Assembly (NCBI GenBank): GCA_033584155.1
Contig: CP138355.1
Coordinates: forward strand, 124,001 to 188,000
Reading direction: 5' to 3'
DNA from: Candidatus Electrothrix scaldis
Lineage (GTDB): Bacteria > Desulfobacterota > Desulfobulbia > Desulfobulbales > Desulfobulbaceae
DNA: 64,000 nucleotides
Shown piece by piece: positions 61,815 to 64,000 of this stretch (positions are counted from its first letter, which is position 1; each line of letters starts with the position of its first letter). The translations under genes and the position numbers were made by a program. The notes beneath the pieces were generated by a model, which saw only the letters and a program-made list of their open reading frames with translations, was not told where the DNA came from and made no database searches.

Positions 61815-62645
61815 ATGGACACCTTTCTCCTCGACGAACAACTCCGCCATTTCCTGCGGGAAGATCTGGAACACGGCGACATCACCACGGATGCCATCTT
61901 TTCTGATCAGGAAACCGCTTCGGTCACTCTCCGGGCCAGAGAAGCCTTGGTTGCTGCTGGCCTGGAACGGGTTGCTGCCAGAGTTTTCCAGCTCCTTGAT
62001 GGGCGCGTGACGTTTTCTCAGGCAACACCGGATGGACAGCAGGTAGACTCCGGTGATGTGCTGATGACCGTCAGCGGGCCGGTTCGCAGCCTGCTCCGGG
62101 GCGAGCGCGTGGCCCTCAACCTTATCCAACGGCTCTGCGGCATTGCAACCCTAACCCGTCAGTACGTGGATGCGGTGCAGGGACTCAAGGCCAGGATTGT
62201 TGATACTCGTAAAACCACCCCAGGCCTGCGCATGCTGGAAAAATATGCCGTCCGGGTCGGCGGGGGCAGGAATCACCGCTACAGCCTCAGCGATGGCGTT
62301 CTGATCAAGGATAACCATATTGCGGCCTGCGGCTCCATCCGCCAAACTGTGGAACGGGCACGGGCAGCAGTGCCGCATACCATCGCCATTGAGGTGGAGA
62401 CCGATACCCTGGAGCAGGTCCAGGAATGCCTGGAATGCAGGGCACAGATCATCATGCTGGATAATATGGACCTCGACACCATGCGAAAGGCCGTCAGTAT
62501 GATCAACGGCAAGGCCTTAGTCGAGGCCTCCGGTGGGGTCAACCTGGACACTGTGCGGAGCATAGCAGAAACCGGGGTGGATATTATCTCTGTCGGTGCC
62601 CTCACCCACTCCGCCAGATCCTGTGATATCGGATTAGATTGGTAA
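61815..62645 (+). CDS. nadC: Nicotinate-nucleotide pyrophosphorylase (quinolinate phosphoribosyltransferase)
   Basis: A 276-residue enzyme that makes nicotinate mononucleotide from quinolinate and PRPP in NAD synthesis. Landmarks are REDLEHGDITTDAIF, NLIQRLCGIATLTR, VDTRKTTPGLRMLEKYAVRVGGG, RYSLSDGVLIKDNHI, VEVETDTLEQV, and IIMLDNMDLDTMRKAV. It follows pgm after 15 bases, so probably one operon. Confidence 0.96.
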   Translation: MDTFLLDEQLRHFLREDLEHGDITTDAIFSDQETASVTLRAREALVAAGLERVAARVFQLLDGRVTFSQATPDGQQVDSGDVLMTVSGPVRSLLRGERVALNLIQRLCGIATLTRQYVDAVQGLKARIVDTRKTTPGLRMLEKYAVRVGGGRNHRYSLSDGVLIKDNHIAACGSIRQTVERARAAVPHTIAIEVETDTLEQVQECLECRAQIIMLDNMDLDTMRKAVSMINGKALVEASGGVNLDTVRSIAETGVDIISVGALTHSARSCDIGLDW

Positions 62646-62928
62646 TAAAAGCCAACAACATAGCTCCAGTAAAAACCAGCGCCTCTCTTCTCAGCTTCTT
62701 GACTCCATAAAAAAATGGAAAATCGGCACGTCCTACATCACACGTTACTTTCTCCTCTCTATTATGTTTACCCTGTTCTATCTGTTAAAATTGCAGTACA
62801 ATATTTGATATAGAAATATTATTTTTTCGACAACTACAATATTATAAACAGATACTATGTATCAAAGTACAAAAAAGGACCTCAAATTCGTCATGAAAGA
62901 ATGACAAAGAAAGAGGCAAGGAGGAAGC

Positions 62929-63120
62929 ATGATTGTCTGTATCGTTGAACAACATGATCTTGTCGATTCTTCCGGTACCCCTACCGGCGAACAAGAACTC
63001 TTTGCCACCTATGCTATTGACCTTGAAACCCATAATATTCTCTCACTGCCGCACCTTTCACTCTGTCAACTTGATGCTGTCTATTCACCCTCGTTAGGGA
63101 GTTGGGTCATACAGTCGTAA
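62929..63120 (+). CDS. Small protein of unknown function
   Basis: A 63-residue protein with an excellent AAGGAGGAAGC box before ATG 62929. The product (CIVEQHDLVDSSGTPTGEQE, then IDLETHNILSLPHLSLCQLD) has no known domain. The strong ribosome-binding site is the main support. The 280 bases upstream are AT-rich and featureless. Confidence 0.6.
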   Translation: MIVCIVEQHDLVDSSGTPTGEQELFATYAIDLETHNILSLPHLSLCQLDAVYSPSLGSWVIQS

Positions 63121-63262
63121 GGGTACACAGCCTTACGGCTGTATGAAAAATTTGAGGGTATCGCGGAAGAAAAGAGAACGTAGGTCACTCGTTTTTTATC
63201 CGAAGCCTTCCTTGAGTTTCGGGAAATTCGCGAGCAGCAAAAAAACGCCCCGGAGCTTCGTA

Positions 63263-63580
63263 ATGAATAAAAAGGAATGGCAGGCCATTGAACAGGCCCG
63301 CGAAATATTGCACTTAGGCGGGCAGGCAAGTGCAGCTGAAATAAAGCAGGCCTATCACCTGATGTGCAAAAAATATCATCCAGACCGAGCAGCAGAGGAA
63401 AATAAAAAAAAGTACGCTGAAATTATGTGCCGTTTGACGGCGGCTTACGAGCTCCTCATGCGCTATATCAAACAATACCGATTTCCCCTGAAACCGGACA
63501 AAGATACCCTCTATGATCCTGAAGATTGGTGGATGAATCGTTTTGGGGATGATCCGCTTTGGGGAAGAAAAAAACGCTAA
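63263..63580 (+). CDS. Short DnaJ-domain protein
   Basis: A 105-residue protein from ATG 63263; the frame is open upstream to 63143, but homology begins at MNKKEWQAIEQARE. It is a J domain: helix II IKQAYHLMCKKYHPDR with the essential HPD at about 37-39, and helix III KKYAEIMCRLTAAYELL. The tail is aromatic and acidic (LYDPEDWWMNRFGDDPLW). It should recruit an Hsp70; no client-binding G/F or zinc domain follows. Confidence 0.88.
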   Translation: MNKKEWQAIEQAREILHLGGQASAAEIKQAYHLMCKKYHPDRAAEENKKKYAEIMCRLTAAYELLMRYIKQYRFPLKPDKDTLYDPEDWWMNRFGDDPLWGRKKR

Positions 63581-63604
63581 AGAGAGAGGACAAAGCCGCA
63601 GGCA

Positions 63605-64000
63605 TTACAGGACCTTTTTTTGATAGATCCGAGCATTCTCATTGATCACCTTCATAGCCTCTTCCAAGCCGGAAAACCGGAGACTCTCCTTACTGCCGAG
63701 ACAAAAAAAACCGTCAAAGACCAGACTGTCCCGAAAAATATCCAAGACTCGTTTCTGTAAATTTTTATCAAAGTAGATCAAAACATTACGGCAGAGAATT
63801 AAGTGCATTTCACCAAAGACAGTATCTGTGACCAAATTATGGTTGGCAAAGGTAATATTCTTCTTCACCCTTTCCTGAATAACATGTCCTTCCTCTGCCA
63901 GGCTAAAATAATTCGTTAAGGCGTCGGTCCCTCCTGCCTGCTGATAATTTCCGGTAAAAGTCTCCACTTGCTCCAGGGAATAAACACCCTTCCTGGCTTG
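63605..64000 (-). CDS. CheR-type methyltransferase, partial (runs off the window)
   Basis: C-terminal 132 codons of a CheR-like SAM methyltransferase; the frame stays open through base 64000. The signature MHLILCRNVLIYFDKNLQKRVLDIF is the usual motif of chemotaxis-receptor glutamate methyltransferases, followed by GFFCLGSKESLRF. The N-terminal part lies outside. Whether it stands with chemotaxis genes cannot be seen. Confidence 0.85.
   Translation of the reverse strand, partial: QARKGVYSLEQVETFTGNYQQAGGTDALTNYFSLAEEGHVIQERVKKNITFANHNLVTDTVFGEMHLILCRNVLIYFDKNLQKRVLDIFRDSLVFDGFFCLGSKESLRFSGLEEAMKVINENARIYQKKVL

Overview
The window reads as a chromosomal segment of a Gram-negative anaerobe of the Desulfobulbales type (Desulfobacterota). 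This is inferred from gene content and order: hisC overlapping cmk; a packed run of precorrin-2 dehydrogenase, cytochrome c assembly (CcsA) and hemA genes; an oxygen-avoiding complement (GTP-type PEP carboxykinase, cobyrinate amidotransferase); outer-membrane and periplasmic proteins (OmpW, SurA, TlpA); and a rhodanese homologue with an in-frame UGA followed by a bacterial SECIS-like hairpin. No rRNA or ribosomal-protein marker is present, so the genus is not decided.

Layout. 0-2.7 kb: a 1.66-kb two-gene insertion sequence, then a DinJ/YafQ toxin-antitoxin pair. 2.9-5.4 kb: hisC, cmk and a helical hypothetical. 5.4-7.5 kb: a short inverted-repeat-bounded stretch with tRNA-Leu halves in permuted order, then an ATPase/nuclease gene pair that looks like a defence module. 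7.5-15.2 kb: PilZ protein, methyltransferases, a GT25 glycosyltransferase translationally coupled to a giant MMPL exporter-methyltransferase fusion, a VTT membrane protein and an AraC regulator. 15.6-24.5 kb: housekeeping genes (plsY, recO, rodZ, surA, tlpA and the haem/sirohaem/cytochrome c run). 24.5-37.4 kb: envelope genes, including an OmpW-like porin, a serine protease with a coiled-coil insertion, a lipoprotein, a P-loop ATPase, cobB/cbiA, two FecR-like paralogues with low-complexity tails, and a DUF3999/DUF2339 pair.

37.5-45.7 kb is a decaying accessory stretch: a YhcG/DUF1016 nuclease, a pentapeptide-Mrr nuclease cut exactly at its catalytic motif by an IS1380-family element, a truncated Fic gene, intact tex, a RadC fragment and a sulfotransferase. 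46-48.5 kb holds yggT, yggU, a membrane protein and a periplasmic rhodanese. 48.6-53.4 kb is a second accessory block ending at tRNA-Leu(CAG). It contains the UGA-bearing rhodanese relic, a 42-bp palindromic tandem repeat, VapBC, unknown genes and dispersed direct repeats.

53.7-64 kb returns to core metabolism (ribF, pckG, pgm, nadC), with a three-repeat orphan CRISPR array, a GT2 glycosyltransferase, a UPF0158 protein, a J-domain protein and the end of a CheR-type methyltransferase.

The strongest unusual signals are the selenocysteine-type rhodanese (48.6-48.9 kb), the permuted tRNA-Leu-like halves (5.5-5.6 kb), the ATPase/nuclease pair beside them, the precisely dissected pentapeptide-Mrr gene, and the MMPL-methyltransferase fusion.
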